Source of the DNA: Halosegnis marinus
GTDB lineage: Archaea > Halobacteriota > Halobacteria > Halobacteriales > Haloarculaceae
Assembly (NCBI RefSeq): GCF_029338355.1
Contig: NZ_CP119802.1
Span: 310,001 to 374,000, forward strand
Length of the DNA stretch: 64,000 bases
Direction of reading: 5' to 3'
Shown here: piece by piece, positions 26,242 to 35,184 of the stretch
Position numbering within the stretch: position 1 is the first letter of the stretch
Layout of the letters: every line of letters starts with the position of its first letter
Made by a program: the position numbers and the translations under genes
Notes under the pieces: generated by a model
Told to the model about the DNA's origin: nothing
The model's database searches: none
What the model saw: the letters and a program-made list of their open reading frames with translations, nothing else

Positions 26242-27625
26242 CCCGATACTCGAAGTGGAGGGACTGCGCAAGTACTACGTCGAGAACGACACGCTCGTGG
26301 ACCGCCTGTTCAGGCGCGAGCCGGAGAGCGTGAAGGCCGTGGACGGGGTCAGCTTCGCCGTCGAGGAGGGCGAGACGCTCGGACTCGTCGGCGAGTCCGG
26401 CTGCGGGAAGTCGACCACCGGCGAGACCCTGCTCGCCCTCGAGGAGGCGACCGACGGCGAGGTCCGCTTCGACGGACAGCGCGTCTTCGAGATGAGCGAC
26501 GCCGAGCGCGACGCGTTCCGCCGGCGCGCGCAGGTCGTCTTCCAGGACCCCTTCTCCAGTCTCGACCCCCGGCTCACCGCGGGCGAGGTGGTCGCGGAGC
26601 CGCTGCTCATCCACGACCGCCCGGCGAGCGACCCCGCGGTCGAGTGCCGGACCGACGTGACGCTCGACGGGCTGGCGCCCGAGGCGGTGACGGTCGCGGC
26701 CGCGGACGACATCGACCGCGTCGTCGAGGCGACCGGCACGGGCGACGACCGCGAGGCCGTCGCGCACGTGACGGTCGCGGCCGTCCGGGGACCGGACGCG
26801 CGCGCCGACGGCGACGAACTGGACGACCCGACCGTCGAGTTCGTCGAGCGCGACGACGGCACCGCGCTCCGCGTCTCGGTCGAGGAGGACCTCCGGCTCC
26901 GGGTCGAGGACGGCGACACGCTCTCGGTGCGCGTCGTCGTCGGCCGGTCCGCGCGACAGCTCCGCCGCGAGCGCGCGATGGAGCTGTTGGAGCGGGTCGG
27001 CCTCTCCGCCGGCCAGGTGGACCGCTACCCCCACGAGTTCTCCGGGGGCCAGCGCCAGCGCATCGGCATCGCGCGGGCGCTCGCGCTCGAACCCGAGTTC
27101 GTCGTGCTCGACGAGCCGGTGAGCGCGCTCGACGTGTCCGTCCAGGCGCAGATACTCAATCTGCTCGACGACCTCCAGGAGGAGTTCGGGCTGACCTACC
27201 TCTTCATCGCCCACGACCTCTCCGTCGTCCGGCACATCTCCGACCGCGTCGCCGTGATGTACCTCGGGGAGATCGTCGAGTCCGGCCCGGTCGACGCCAT
27301 CTTCGAGAACCCCCAGCACCCCTACACCGAGAAGCTCCTGGAGAGCGTCCCGCGCGCGGACACGAGCGAACGGGGGCGCCGCGTCGAGGCGCTCCAGGGC
27401 GACGTGCCCTCGCCGCGCAATCCGCCCGCCGGCTGTCGGTTCCACACGCGGTGTCCGTACGCCCGCGAGGCGTGCCGCGAGGAGGCGCCCGCGGGCTACG
27501 ACGCCGGCGTCGAGGGGCAGTCCGCCGCCTGCTTCCGCGCGGTCGAGGGCCACCGGTACTGGGACTCCGAGCCCATCGAGGTGGCCGCGGGCCGCGACGA
27601 CGCGTCCGCGTCGGCCGACGACTGA
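26234..27625 (+). CDS. dppF: ABC transporter ATPase, DppF type, with inserted domain
   Basis: A 463-residue ATPase, over 100 residues longer than usual. Walker [10 protein letters not shown] (53-61), Q-loop Q104, signature FSGGQ (269-273), Walker B VVLDEP (290-295), H-loop H327; the C-terminal Cys motif is [14 protein letters not shown]. Between the Q-loop and the signature, about residues 132-238, there is a segment rich in Val, Asp, Glu and Ala with a beta-strand pattern that has no counterpart in the classical DppF. It is in frame and has the codon use of its surroundings, so it is a real domain and not a sequencing fault. Confidence 0.92.
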   Translation: MTDPILEVEGLRKYYVENDTLVDRLFRREPESVKAVDGVSFAVEEGETLGLVGESGCGKSTTGETLLALEEATDGEVRFDGQRVFEMSDAERDAFRRRAQVVFQDPFSSLDPRLTAGEVVAEPLLIHDRPASDPAVECRTDVTLDGLAPEAVTVAAADDIDRVVEATGTGDDREAVAHVTVAAVRGPDARADGDELDDPTVEFVERDDGTALRVSVEEDLRLRVEDGDTLSVRVVVGRSARQLRRERAMELLERVGLSAGQVDRYPHEFSGGQRQRIGIARALALEPEFVVLDEPVSALDVSVQAQILNLLDDLQEEFGLTYLFIAHDLSVVRHISDRVAVMYLGEIVESGPVDAIFENPQHPYTEKLLESVPRADTSERGRRVEALQGDVPSPRNPPAGCRFHTRCPYAREACREEAPAGYDAGVEGQSAACFRAVEGHRYWDSEPIEVAAGRDDASASADD

Positions 27626-27669
27626 GCGCGACGGGAAGCGTTTTCCCGCGCGCCCGACTCCGAGTGCCC

Positions 27670-28185
27670 ATGAGCGACGAGCACGCCGAGGACATCGACG
27701 CCGAGGCCACGGGCGCCCCCGCGTTCGCGGCCGGCGGCACGGCCGACGCGATACGCGAACACTGGGACGACCTGCTCGACGACATGGCCGCCACCGCGGC
27801 GGAGTTCCGCGAGGCCGGGTGGGACGTGCTCGAACTCCACCCCGGCGACGTGACGGTCGTCACGGAGCGCCAGCGCGGCTTCGACGTGCTCCTCCCGGAC
27901 GACGAGTTCGAACGCCTCCACAAGTGGGTCGAGGCCGACGAGTTCCCCGACCACGACGTGTACCGCGCGGAGTCGGGAATCGCCTTCCTGCTCGTCGTCC
28001 TGAAGGATTCCGACGCCGAGCGCGCGGTGTGTTGTCCGCTCTACTACGGCGACGACGGCGCGGAGACGCTCCGCACCCTCGCCGCCGAGGACGGGGAACT
28101 GTGGACGCACCTGCGACGGCTCTCGAACGAGTACGTCCACGTGCGCCACGAGTACCCGGCGCCGTTCTTCGGCGCGGCCGAGTAA
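27670..28185 (+). CDS. haloarchaeal hypothetical protein
   Basis: A 171-residue acidic soluble protein starting MSDEHAED. It has EHWDDLLDDMAATAAEF followed by GWDVLELHPGDVTVV and a mixed alpha/beta C-terminal half with VCCPLYYG. It resembles a family I remember as DUF7529 in haloarchaeal annotation. It is 45 bases after dppF and could read through from that operon, but a T-run (GTTTTCC) lies between. No function is visible. Confidence 0.65.
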   Translation: MSDEHAEDIDAEATGAPAFAAGGTADAIREHWDDLLDDMAATAAEFREAGWDVLELHPGDVTVVTERQRGFDVLLPDDEFERLHKWVEADEFPDHDVYRAESGIAFLLVVLKDSDAERAVCCPLYYGDDGAETLRTLAAEDGELWTHLRRLSNEYVHVRHEYPAPFFGAAE

Positions 28186-28226
28186 CCCAGACAAGACTTA
28201 TCACGCGCGTCGGACAGGGCCGCCGT

Positions 28227-29651
28227 ATGCGCCCTCCCCTCGCGCTCGTCGCCCTCCTGACACTCGCGGCCGTCGCTCCATCGGTCGCCGTCGCCGGTCC
28301 CGCGGCACCGGCCGACGACGCCGCGATCGACACCGACGCCCCGAACGCGACCGTCTCTGACCTCTGGCGCGCACGTCCCGCGCTGTGGGACGACCTCGAC
28401 AGCGTCGGGGCCGTCGAGCGCGCCCGCGCGGACGGCGCGGTCGCGGACGCGGACCCGGTCGTTCCCGGCGAGGTGCTCGTGGTCGCGCTCGACTCGCGCG
28501 CGCTGGTCGAGCGCCTCCGGAACCGCTCCGAGGCGACGACGACCGCGCGCTTCCTCGGCCTGCTGAACGACACCGACGCGGCCCTCTCGGTGGTGCAGCA
28601 GAACCCGCCGACGATGCGCCCGCCGAAGGCGTTCGTGCTCGACGCGAACGCGACGCGCGTGGTCGCGGGGAACGCGACGACGTACGTCGTGATACACACC
28701 GAGCGGGCGCAACTCCGGTGGAGCGGCGGCGACGGCGTTCCGACGCCGGAACTGCAACCCGGCGAGGTGTACGCGGCGCGCTTCCACACCGACGCCGAGG
28801 ACCGGTACGTCTCCTTCGAGGGCGCGCCGACGGCCGCCTTCGTCGAGGCCGACGCGACGCTGGCGCGCTCGACCCCGGAGGACGCCGACTTCGGGTACAC
28901 CGGGGAGGACTCGGTGCGCCTCGGCGCGTCCGGCGACTCGCTGGTCGTCCGGGCGACGACGGCCCCCGGAACGCGGGTGACGCTCCGGGTCGTCGGCGAC
29001 CGGAACGGGTCGGCCCTGTTCGAGCGGACGGTCGAGGTCGGGAGTGACGGCCGAACCCGGGTACCCCTCCCGGCGGGCAGTGTGGCCGCGGGCAGGAACG
29101 TCACCGTGACGCTTCGTCCCCGCGGCTACGGGGCCGAGACCCGGGAGCTGCCCGGACGAACGGTCGAGGCGGCCGCGAGCATCGGCCCGGTCACGGTTCG
29201 CGACGGGGCCGTCCGCCTGCGCGAGACGCGCCTCGCCGCCGGCGGCTTCCTCGTGTTGACCGACGACTCGGGCGCGGTCGTCGCCGTCGAGCGCCACCGG
29301 CCCGGCGACCGGCTGGCGAGCCTGACGTTCCCCGAGGACGAGGTGGCCCCCGGGAGCGTCCTGACGCTCGTCGCGTACCGCGACACGGACGGGAACGGGA
29401 CCTTCGACGCGGCCGACGGTCCGTACCGCGCGGACGGCGACACCGTGTCGACGACCGTCCGATACGGCACGGCGACACCGACCGCGACGCCCACCGCGAC
29501 ACCAACCGCAACGGCTACGCCGACGGCCACGACCACGACCACGGGGACGCGGACGGCGACGAACACCCCCGGCCAGCCGGGACTGGGCGCGACGGCCGCG
29601 GCGGCCGCGTTCGCGGCCGTGGCGCTGCTCGCCGGGCGGGAGCGCCGCTGA
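28227..29651 (+). CDS. secreted surface protein with PGF-CTERM-like anchor
   Basis: A 474-residue exported protein: Sec signal peptide (about 1-25, ending AVAG), an extracellular part with many N-x-S/T sites, a DUF7282-like beta domain near 330-415, a long Thr/Pro-rich linker likely to be O-glycosylated, and a C-terminal PGQPGLG, hydrophobic helix and GRERR. That end resembles the PGF-CTERM signal processed by archaeosortase A, but with PGLG in place of PGFG. A TATA-like ACTTATC about 27 bases before the ATG suggests a leaderless mRNA. Confidence 0.85.
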   Translation: MRPPLALVALLTLAAVAPSVAVAGPAAPADDAAIDTDAPNATVSDLWRARPALWDDLDSVGAVERARADGAVADADPVVPGEVLVVALDSRALVERLRNRSEATTTARFLGLLNDTDAALSVVQQNPPTMRPPKAFVLDANATRVVAGNATTYVVIHTERAQLRWSGGDGVPTPELQPGEVYAARFHTDAEDRYVSFEGAPTAAFVEADATLARSTPEDADFGYTGEDSVRLGASGDSLVVRATTAPGTRVTLRVVGDRNGSALFERTVEVGSDGRTRVPLPAGSVAAGRNVTVTLRPRGYGAETRELPGRTVEAAASIGPVTVRDGAVRLRETRLAAGGFLVLTDDSGAVVAVERHRPGDRLASLTFPEDEVAPGSVLTLVAYRDTDGNGTFDAADGPYRADGDTVSTTVRYGTATPTATPTATPTATATPTATTTTTGTRTATNTPGQPGLGATAAAAAFAAVALLAGRERR

Positions 29652-29672
29652 GTACGGAACTCGAAAGTCCGT

Positions 29673-29685
29673 TGCGAATATCGTA
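29673..29685. promoter_or_regulatory. palindrome upstream of carB (shared motif)
   Basis: TGCGAATATCGTA matches TACGANNNTCGTA with one change. The same 13-base palindrome occurs twice between carA and lrp. It lies just upstream of the carB TATA box. Two more TACGA half-sites are at 29704-29708 and 29711-29715, between TATA and ATG. Confidence 0.5.
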
Positions 29686-29698
29686 ACACTTCGCCGCG

Positions 29699-29706
29699 CT
29701 TATTAC
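29699..29706 (+). promoter_or_regulatory. TATA box of carB
   Basis: CTTATTAC lies 24-31 bases before the carB ATG at 29730. A leaderless start is likely. Confidence 0.6.
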
Positions 29707-29729
29707 GATGTACGAACTCGACTGGAGTA

Positions 29730-32700
29730 ATGAGCGACGAGGCCACGGACGACCGCACCATCCTGCTCATCGGCTCCGGTCCCATCCAGATAGGCCAGGC
29801 GGCCGAGTTCGACTACTCCGGCGCACAGGCGTGCCGGGCGCTCCAGGAGGAGGGTGCCCGAGTCGTCCTCGTCAACTCCAACCCCGCGACCATCATGACC
29901 GACTCGGAGATGGCCGACAAGGTGTACGTCGAGCCCATCACCGTCGAGGCCATCTCGGAGATAATCGCGGCCGAGGAGCCGGACGGCGTCATCGCCGGGC
30001 TGGGCGGCCAGACGGGGCTGAACGTCACCGCCGAACTCGCGGAGGAGGGCGTGCTCGACGAGTACGACGTGGACATCATGGGCACCCCCCTCGACACCAT
30101 CTACGCGACGGAGGACCGCGACCTGTTCCGCCAGCGGATGGAGAGCATCGGCGAGCCGGTGCCGGCCTCCACGACAATCACGCTCGACGAGGGCGAGGAG
30201 ACGACGGACCTCACCGCGGAGGACCTCCGCGAGCGCGTGGACGAGGCCGTCGAGGCCGTCGGCGGGCTTCCCGTCATCTCGCGGACGACCTACACCCTCG
30301 GCGGGAGCGGGTCGGGCGTCGTCGACGACATCGACGAACTGTACGAGCGCGTCCGCAAGGGGCTGCGCCTCTCGCGCAACTCGGAGGTGCTCATCACCGA
30401 GTCCATCGAGGGCTGGGTGGAGCTGGAGTACGAGGTGATGCGCGACGCCGACGACTCGTGTATCATCATCTGCAACATGGAGAACATCGACCCGATGGGC
30501 ATCCACACGGGCGAGTCCACGGTCGTCACGCCCTCGCAGGTCATCCCGGACGAGGGCCACCAGGCGATGCGCGACTCCGCGCTGAAGGTCATCCGTGAAC
30601 TCGGCATCCAGGGCGGCTGTAACATCCAGCACGCGTGGCGCGACGACGGCACCCCCGGCGGCGAGTACCGCGTCGTCGAGGTGAACCCCCGCGTGTCGCG
30701 CTCCTCGGCGCTGGCCTCGAAGGCGACCGGCTACCCCATCGCCCGCGTCACGGCGAAGGTCGCGCTCGGCAAGCGCCTCCACGAGATAGACAACGAGATA
30801 ACGGGCGAGACGACGGCGGCGTTCGAGCCGGCCATCGACTACGTGGTGACGAAGGTGCCGCGCTGGCCCGCCGACAAGTTCGGCGACGTGGACTTCGAAC
30901 TCTCGACGGCGATGAAGTCCACCGGGGAGGCGATGGCCATCGGGCGCACCTTCGAGGAGTCGCTCCTCAAGGCGTTGCGCTCCTCAGAGTACGACCCCGC
31001 CGTGGACTTCACGACGGTCGACGACGAGGTGCTCGACGCGGAGTACCTCGAACGCCCGTCCCCGGACCGCCCGTACGCGATGTTCGAGGCGTTCGCGCGG
31101 GGCTACACCACCGAGGAGGTGGTCGAACTGACCGACATCCACGAGTGGTACGTCGAGCGGTTCGGCCGCGTCGCCGAGGCCGCCGAGGCCGCGATGGCCG
31201 GCGACACGGAGCCGGCGACCGAGGTCGGCTTCACGAACCAGGAGGTCACGGCGATGGCGGGCGGGGAGTTCAACGACACCCACGCCTCGTGGCTCCCGGC
31301 GACGCTCGACGTGGAAACGGGCGACGAGCCGGACGACGAGGTGGCCGTCGACGGCGGGGAAGTGGCCGTCGAGAACGTCGAGGAGACGGCCGTGGACCGC
31401 CGGTTCAAGCAGGTGGACACCTGCGCGGGCGAGTTCGCCGCCTCGACGCCGTACTACTACTCGGCGCGCGAACCGCTCTCGGACATCTCCCGCGACGAGG
31501 TGCAGGTGGACCGCGACGCCGAGAGCGTCGTCGTGGTCGGCGGCGGGCCCATCCGCATCGGGCAGGGCGTCGAGTTCGACTACTGTGCGGTCCACGCGGT
31601 GCGCGCGCTCCGCGAGGAGGGCATCGACGCCCACGTCGTCAACAACAACCCCGAGACGGTGTCGACGGACTACGACACCTCCGACGGGCTGTTCTTCGAG
31701 CCGGTCACCGCGGAGGAGGTCGCGGACGTGGTCGAGGCCGCGGACGCGGACGGCGTGATGGTGCAGTTCGGCGGGCAGACCTCCGTCAACGTCGGCGAGC
31801 CGCTCGAACGCGAACTCGACCGCCGCGGGCTCGACTGCGAGGTGATGGGCACCAGCGTCGAGGCGATGGACCTCGCGGAGGACCGCGACCGCTTCAACGT
31901 CCTGATGGACGAACTCGGCATCGCCCAGCCGGAGGGCGGCACCGCGACCTCGGAGGCCGAGGCGCTCGATCTCGCCGAGGAACTGGGCTATCCGGTGCTC
32001 GTGCGCCCGTCGTACGTGCTCGGCGGCCGCGCGATGGACGTGGTCTACTCCGACGAGGAGCTGAAGGAGTACATCGAGGAGGCGGTGCGTGTCTCGCCGG
32101 ACAAGCCCATCCTCGTCGACGAGTTCCTCGCGGACGCGGTGGAGCTCGACGTGGACGCCGTGAGCGACGGCGATGACGTGCTCATCGGCGGCGTGATGGA
32201 ACACGTCGAGAGCGCGGGCGTCCACTCCGGCGACTCCGCGTGTCTGATTCCGCCGCGCTCGCTCTCGACCGACACCCTCGAACGGGTCCGGGAGGTGACG
32301 GAGGAGATCGCGACCGCGCTCGACACCGTCGGCCTGCTGAACGTCCAGCTCGCCGTCCGCGAGGGCGAGGTGTACGTGCTGGAGGCGAACCCGCGCTCCT
32401 CGCGCACCGTCCCGTTCGTCTCGAAGGCGACCGGCGTCCCCATCGCGAAGCTCGCGGCGAAGGTGATGGCCGGCGCGTCGCTCTCGGAGCTACGGGTCCA
32501 CGAGCAGGTGCCCGAGCACGTCTCCGTGAAGGAGGTCGTCCTCCCGTTCGACCGCCTGCCGGGCTCGGACCCGCGGCTCGGCCCGGAGATGAAGTCCACC
32601 GGCGAGGTGATGGGCACCGCACGCTCGTTCGGCAAGGCGTACCTCAAGGCGCAGGACGCGACGGGCAAGCCCATCCCGACCGGGGGTACGGCGGTCGTCG

Positions 32701-33020
32701 ACCTCGAAACCCTGCGCGGGCTCTCCCAGAAGAACGAGGACCTCTCGGACATCGAGGAGGGCGTCGCACGCAACTTCGAGCTGACGGCCCCCGACGAGTA
32801 CGACGACCTCACCGCGGCGGTCCGCGCGGGCGAGGTGGACCTCATTCTCTCGCGGGACCGCGACCTGCTCGAAGTCGCCGTCGAGGAGGAGATCACGTAC
32901 TTCTCGACGGTGCCGAGCGCGCGCGCCGCGCTGGAGGCAATCGAGACGGCCGACGAGCCGCTCGACGTGCTCGCGCTCTCCGAGCGGCCGACCGAGCGGC
33001 GCGACTGGGGCGAATACTGA
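29730..33020 (+). CDS. carB: carbamoyl-phosphate synthase large subunit
   Basis: CarB (1096 residues) makes carbamoyl phosphate from bicarbonate, ammonia and two ATP for arginine and pyrimidine synthesis. It has the two homologous ATP-grasp halves: the first starts LLIGSGPIQIGQAAEFDYSG, the second VVVVGGGPIRIGQGVEFDYC near residue 590; each is followed by its ATP-grasp domain with NPR residues (VEVNPRVSRSSALASKATG, LEANPRSSRTVPFVSKATG). The C-terminal allosteric MGS-like domain is at about 970-1096. An acidic insertion of about 25 residues near 525-555 is haloarchaeal. Unusually for many bacteria, carA is not next to it but is 1 kb downstream on the opposite strand. Confidence 0.97.
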   Translation: MSDEATDDRTILLIGSGPIQIGQAAEFDYSGAQACRALQEEGARVVLVNSNPATIMTDSEMADKVYVEPITVEAISEIIAAEEPDGVIAGLGGQTGLNVTAELAEEGVLDEYDVDIMGTPLDTIYATEDRDLFRQRMESIGEPVPASTTITLDEGEETTDLTAEDLRERVDEAVEAVGGLPVISRTTYTLGGSGSGVVDDIDELYERVRKGLRLSRNSEVLITESIEGWVELEYEVMRDADDSCIIICNMENIDPMGIHTGESTVVTPSQVIPDEGHQAMRDSALKVIRELGIQGGCNIQHAWRDDGTPGGEYRVVEVNPRVSRSSALASKATGYPIARVTAKVALGKRLHEIDNEITGETTAAFEPAIDYVVTKVPRWPADKFGDVDFELSTAMKSTGEAMAIGRTFEESLLKALRSSEYDPAVDFTTVDDEVLDAEYLERPSPDRPYAMFEAFARGYTTEEVVELTDIHEWYVERFGRVAEAAEAAMAGDTEPATEVGFTNQEVTAMAGGEFNDTHASWLPATLDVETGDEPDDEVAVDGGEVAVENVEETAVDRRFKQVDTCAGEFAASTPYYYSAREPLSDISRDEVQVDRDAESVVVVGGGPIRIGQGVEFDYCAVHAVRALREEGIDAHVVNNNPETVSTDYDTSDGLFFEPVTAEEVADVVEAADADGVMVQFGGQTSVNVGEPLERELDRRGLDCEVMGTSVEAMDLAEDRDRFNVLMDELGIAQPEGGTATSEAEALDLAEELGYPVLVRPSYVLGGRAMDVVYSDEELKEYIEEAVRVSPDKPILVDEFLADAVELDVDAVSDGDDVLIGGVMEHVESAGVHSGDSACLIPPRSLSTDTLERVREVTEEIATALDTVGLLNVQLAVREGEVYVLEANPRSSRTVPFVSKATGVPIAKLAAKVMAGASLSELRVHEQVPEHVSVKEVVLPFDRLPGSDPRLGPEMKSTGEVMGTARSFGKAYLKAQDATGKPIPTGGTAVVDLETLRGLSQKNEDLSDIEEGVARNFELTAPDEYDDLTAAVRAGEVDLILSRDRDLLEVAVEEEITYFSTVPSARAALEAIETADEPLDVLALSERPTERRDWGEY

Positions 33021-33045
33021 AGGCCGGTCCGGGCGCACCCGCCCC

Positions 33046-33591
33046 ATGACCGACGTGCTCGACTGTTTTCCGGAGGTGGCCGACATCGACGACCCCGACC
33101 TGCGCGGGCGGGTCCGCGACTGCTGGGCGCTCGCGTGCGACGGGAGCGGCGTCTCGAACCTCGCGGCGGTCCCGTGGCTCCCGCCCGTCCAGCGCGACCT
33201 CGGTATCGACGACGAGACGCTCGTCGGCCACGTCCGGGACGTGGTCGCCGGCGCGCGCGGGCTGGCGGACGCGCTGGAAGCCTCGCGCGGCGCGGCCGTG
33301 GACCGCGACCTGCTCGTCGCGGGCGCGCTCGTCCACGACGTCTCGAAGCTCGCCGAGTTCGACGGGATGGGAGCGACGGACACCTACGACCTGCTCGGCC
33401 ACCCCTACTACGGGGTTCACTACACCGCCGCCGCGGGGCTGCCGGTCGAGTACGCGCACATCGTCCTCTCGCACACGTCGCGCACGCGGGTCGAGCCGGC
33501 GTTCCTGGAGGCGGAGCTGATACGCCGCGCGGACGAGGTCGCCGCGGCGGCGATACGGCTCACCGCGGTCGACGACTTACGCGACGCCTGA
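33046..33591 (+). CDS. HD-domain phosphohydrolase
   Basis: A 181-residue HD-superfamily protein. The metal ligands are a histidine in GHVRDV, the HD pair in GALVHDVSK, and later histidines in HYTAAAG and IVLSHTSR. Such proteins hydrolyse phosphate esters of nucleotides or other metabolites; the substrate is unknown. It starts 25 bases after the carB stop, so it may be co-transcribed with carB. No signal peptide. Confidence 0.8.
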   Translation: MTDVLDCFPEVADIDDPDLRGRVRDCWALACDGSGVSNLAAVPWLPPVQRDLGIDDETLVGHVRDVVAGARGLADALEASRGAAVDRDLLVAGALVHDVSKLAEFDGMGATDTYDLLGHPYYGVHYTAAAGLPVEYAHIVLSHTSRTRVEPAFLEAELIRRADEVAAAAIRLTAVDDLRDA

Positions 33592-33628
33592 CGACAACGG
33601 GATACGTGGGGCGGTCCATCCCCCGGCA

Positions 33629-34024
33629 ATGAGCGACACGGACGGGGAGGCGGCGGACGACGGCGCGGGCTACGGCAAGCGACAGCTCAGGCTGCTCGGT
33701 ATCGGCTTCGCGCTGGCCGGGGTCGTCACCTTCGGGCTGGCGAACGCCGCGGAGCCGCAGGCGACGCTCGTGCCGCTGCTCGGCTTCGCGGGCATCGCGA
33801 CGTTCGTGCTCGAACGCACGCAGGGGTACGTCTCCGGCGTCTCCTTCGGCCTGCTGGCGGGCAGCGTCGGCGTCGGCCTGTGGCCGGTCATCGGGGACCC
33901 GTCGCTCGGCTACGGCTACCTCGGGAGCGTGCTGGTCGGCGCGGGCGTCGTGAACGTGCTGTTCGCGCCGGTCGGCGAGTACTTCAGGAAACTGGGCCAG
34001 CGCGCGGCGGGCGGGAAGGACTAG
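33629..34024 (+). CDS. four-helix membrane protein
   Basis: A 131-residue protein with four hydrophobic helices (about 20-40, 45-62, 68-90, 97-115), an acidic N-terminus of about 15 residues and a basic C-terminus, so both ends probably face the cytoplasm. No known family recognised. Its TAG stop overlaps the stop of carA in a shared CTAG (34021-34024). Confidence 0.65.
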   Translation: MSDTDGEAADDGAGYGKRQLRLLGIGFALAGVVTFGLANAAEPQATLVPLLGFAGIATFVLERTQGYVSGVSFGLLAGSVGVGLWPVIGDPSLGYGYLGSVLVGAGVVNVLFAPVGEYFRKLGQRAAGGKD

Positions 34025-35082
34025 TCGGCGGCGACCGGGTCCTCCTCGGCGAGCGCGACCACGTCGTCGAAGAAGTCGAGCGAGTCGTGCGGGCCGGGGT
34101 TCGCCTCGGGGTGGTACTGGCGGGTGATGATGCCGAGGTCGTCGCTCTCGAGCCCCTCGGGGGTGTCGTCGTTGACGTTCACCTGCGTCACGTCGAGCGG
34201 GCCGGGGTCGGAGACGGTGTAGCCGTGGTTCTGGGTCGTCATCACGACGCGCCCGGAGCGCAGGTCGCGGACCGGCTGATTGACGCCGCGGTGGCCGAAC
34301 GCCATCTTCTCCGTCTCGCCGCCGAGCGCGCCCGCGATGACCTGCTGACCGAGGCAGATGCCGGCCATCGGCACCTCGCCCGCGAACTCCGCGGCGAGCG
34401 CGTTCGCGGCGACGAAGTTCTCCGGGTCGCCGGGGCCGTTCGAGACGAACAGCACGTCCGGGTCGAGCGCGCGCACCTCGTCGGCCGTGGCGTCGTACGG
34501 GAGCACGTCCACGACGGCGTCGCGCTCGACGAGCGACTCCACGATGGAGCCCTTCGCGCCGCAGTCGACGAGCGCGACGTGGACGCCGTCGCCGTCGGCG
34601 TTGTGTGTGTGGGCCGCGTCCACGGACACCTGCGCGCCGATGTCGGTGTGTTCGCTCATCCCCTTACAGCCCGACAGCTCCTCCTTCGCGGCCTCGGGGG
34701 TGGCCTCCGGGCCGGCGGCGATGCCGCACTTCATCGCGCCGCGCTCGCGGATGCCGGTGACGAGGTCGCGGGTGTCGAGGTGGTCGACCGCGGGCACGCC
34801 CTCCTCGGTGAGCCACTCGGCCACGTCCTCCGTGAGTTCGCGCGCGACGGCGGCCCGGGGGTGGACCCGGTCGGACTCGAAGCGTTCCTCGCGGACGCCG
34901 TAGTTGCCGATGAGCGGGTACGAGAACGTGAGCACCTGCTCCTCGTAGCTCGGGTCGGTGAGCGACTCCTCGTAGCCCGTGTACGCCGTCGTGAAGACGA
35001 GTTCCCCGCGTGCGCGACCGGGGGCACGGGTGCGCGCCTCCACGACGCGGCCGGTTTCGAGCGCGACGTAGGCCGGTGTCAT
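34021..35082 (-). CDS. carA: carbamoyl-phosphate synthase small (glutaminase) subunit
   Basis: CarA (353 residues) hydrolyses glutamine and passes ammonia to CarB. The N-terminal CPSase domain (AYTGYEESLTDPSYEEQ) is followed by a class I glutamine amidotransferase domain with catalytic C243 in GICLGQQ, H324 and E326 in HPEA, and the oxyanion motif NGPGDPEN. It faces carB convergently, with a membrane-protein gene and the HD gene between, so the two subunits are separate transcripts. A 13-base palindrome begins immediately upstream of the start codon. Confidence 0.96.
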   Translation of the reverse strand: MTPAYVALETGRVVEARTRAPGRARGELVFTTAYTGYEESLTDPSYEEQVLTFSYPLIGNYGVREERFESDRVHPRAAVARELTEDVAEWLTEEGVPAVDHLDTRDLVTGIRERGAMKCGIAAGPEATPEAAKEELSGCKGMSEHTDIGAQVSVDAAHTHNADGDGVHVALVDCGAKGSIVESLVERDAVVDVLPYDATADEVRALDPDVLFVSNGPGDPENFVAANALAAEFAGEVPMAGICLGQQVIAGALGGETEKMAFGHRGVNQPVRDLRSGRVVMTTQNHGYTVSDPGPLDVTQVNVNDDTPEGLESDDLGIITRQYHPEANPGPHDSLDFFDDVVALAEEDPVAAD

Positions 35083-35095
35083 TACGAGTCTCGTA
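35083..35095. promoter_or_regulatory. palindrome TACGAG-T-CTCGTA at the carA start
   Basis: A perfect 6-base inverted repeat with a single central base, ending right against the carA start codon and downstream of a TATA-like CGTTAAGG (about 35107-35115, minus strand). A regulator here would cover the transcription start. The spacing and sequence match the second palindrome at 35135 and the site before carB. Confidence 0.6.
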
Positions 35096-35134
35096 TTCGT
35101 GGACGCTCCTTAACGGTTCGGTTCGAAGTCAGGC

Positions 35135-35147
35135 TACGAAATTCGTA
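35135..35147. promoter_or_regulatory. palindrome TACGAA-A-TTCGTA between carA and lrp
   Basis: A second perfect 6-base inverted repeat, 52 bases centre-to-centre from the first (five DNA turns). It lies 38-50 bases before the lrp ATG, so it could serve autoregulation as well as carA control. Confidence 0.6.
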
Positions 35148-35184
35148 ATCGTCAAGTGTTGCCGCTCGGTACCCACGCATCTCG

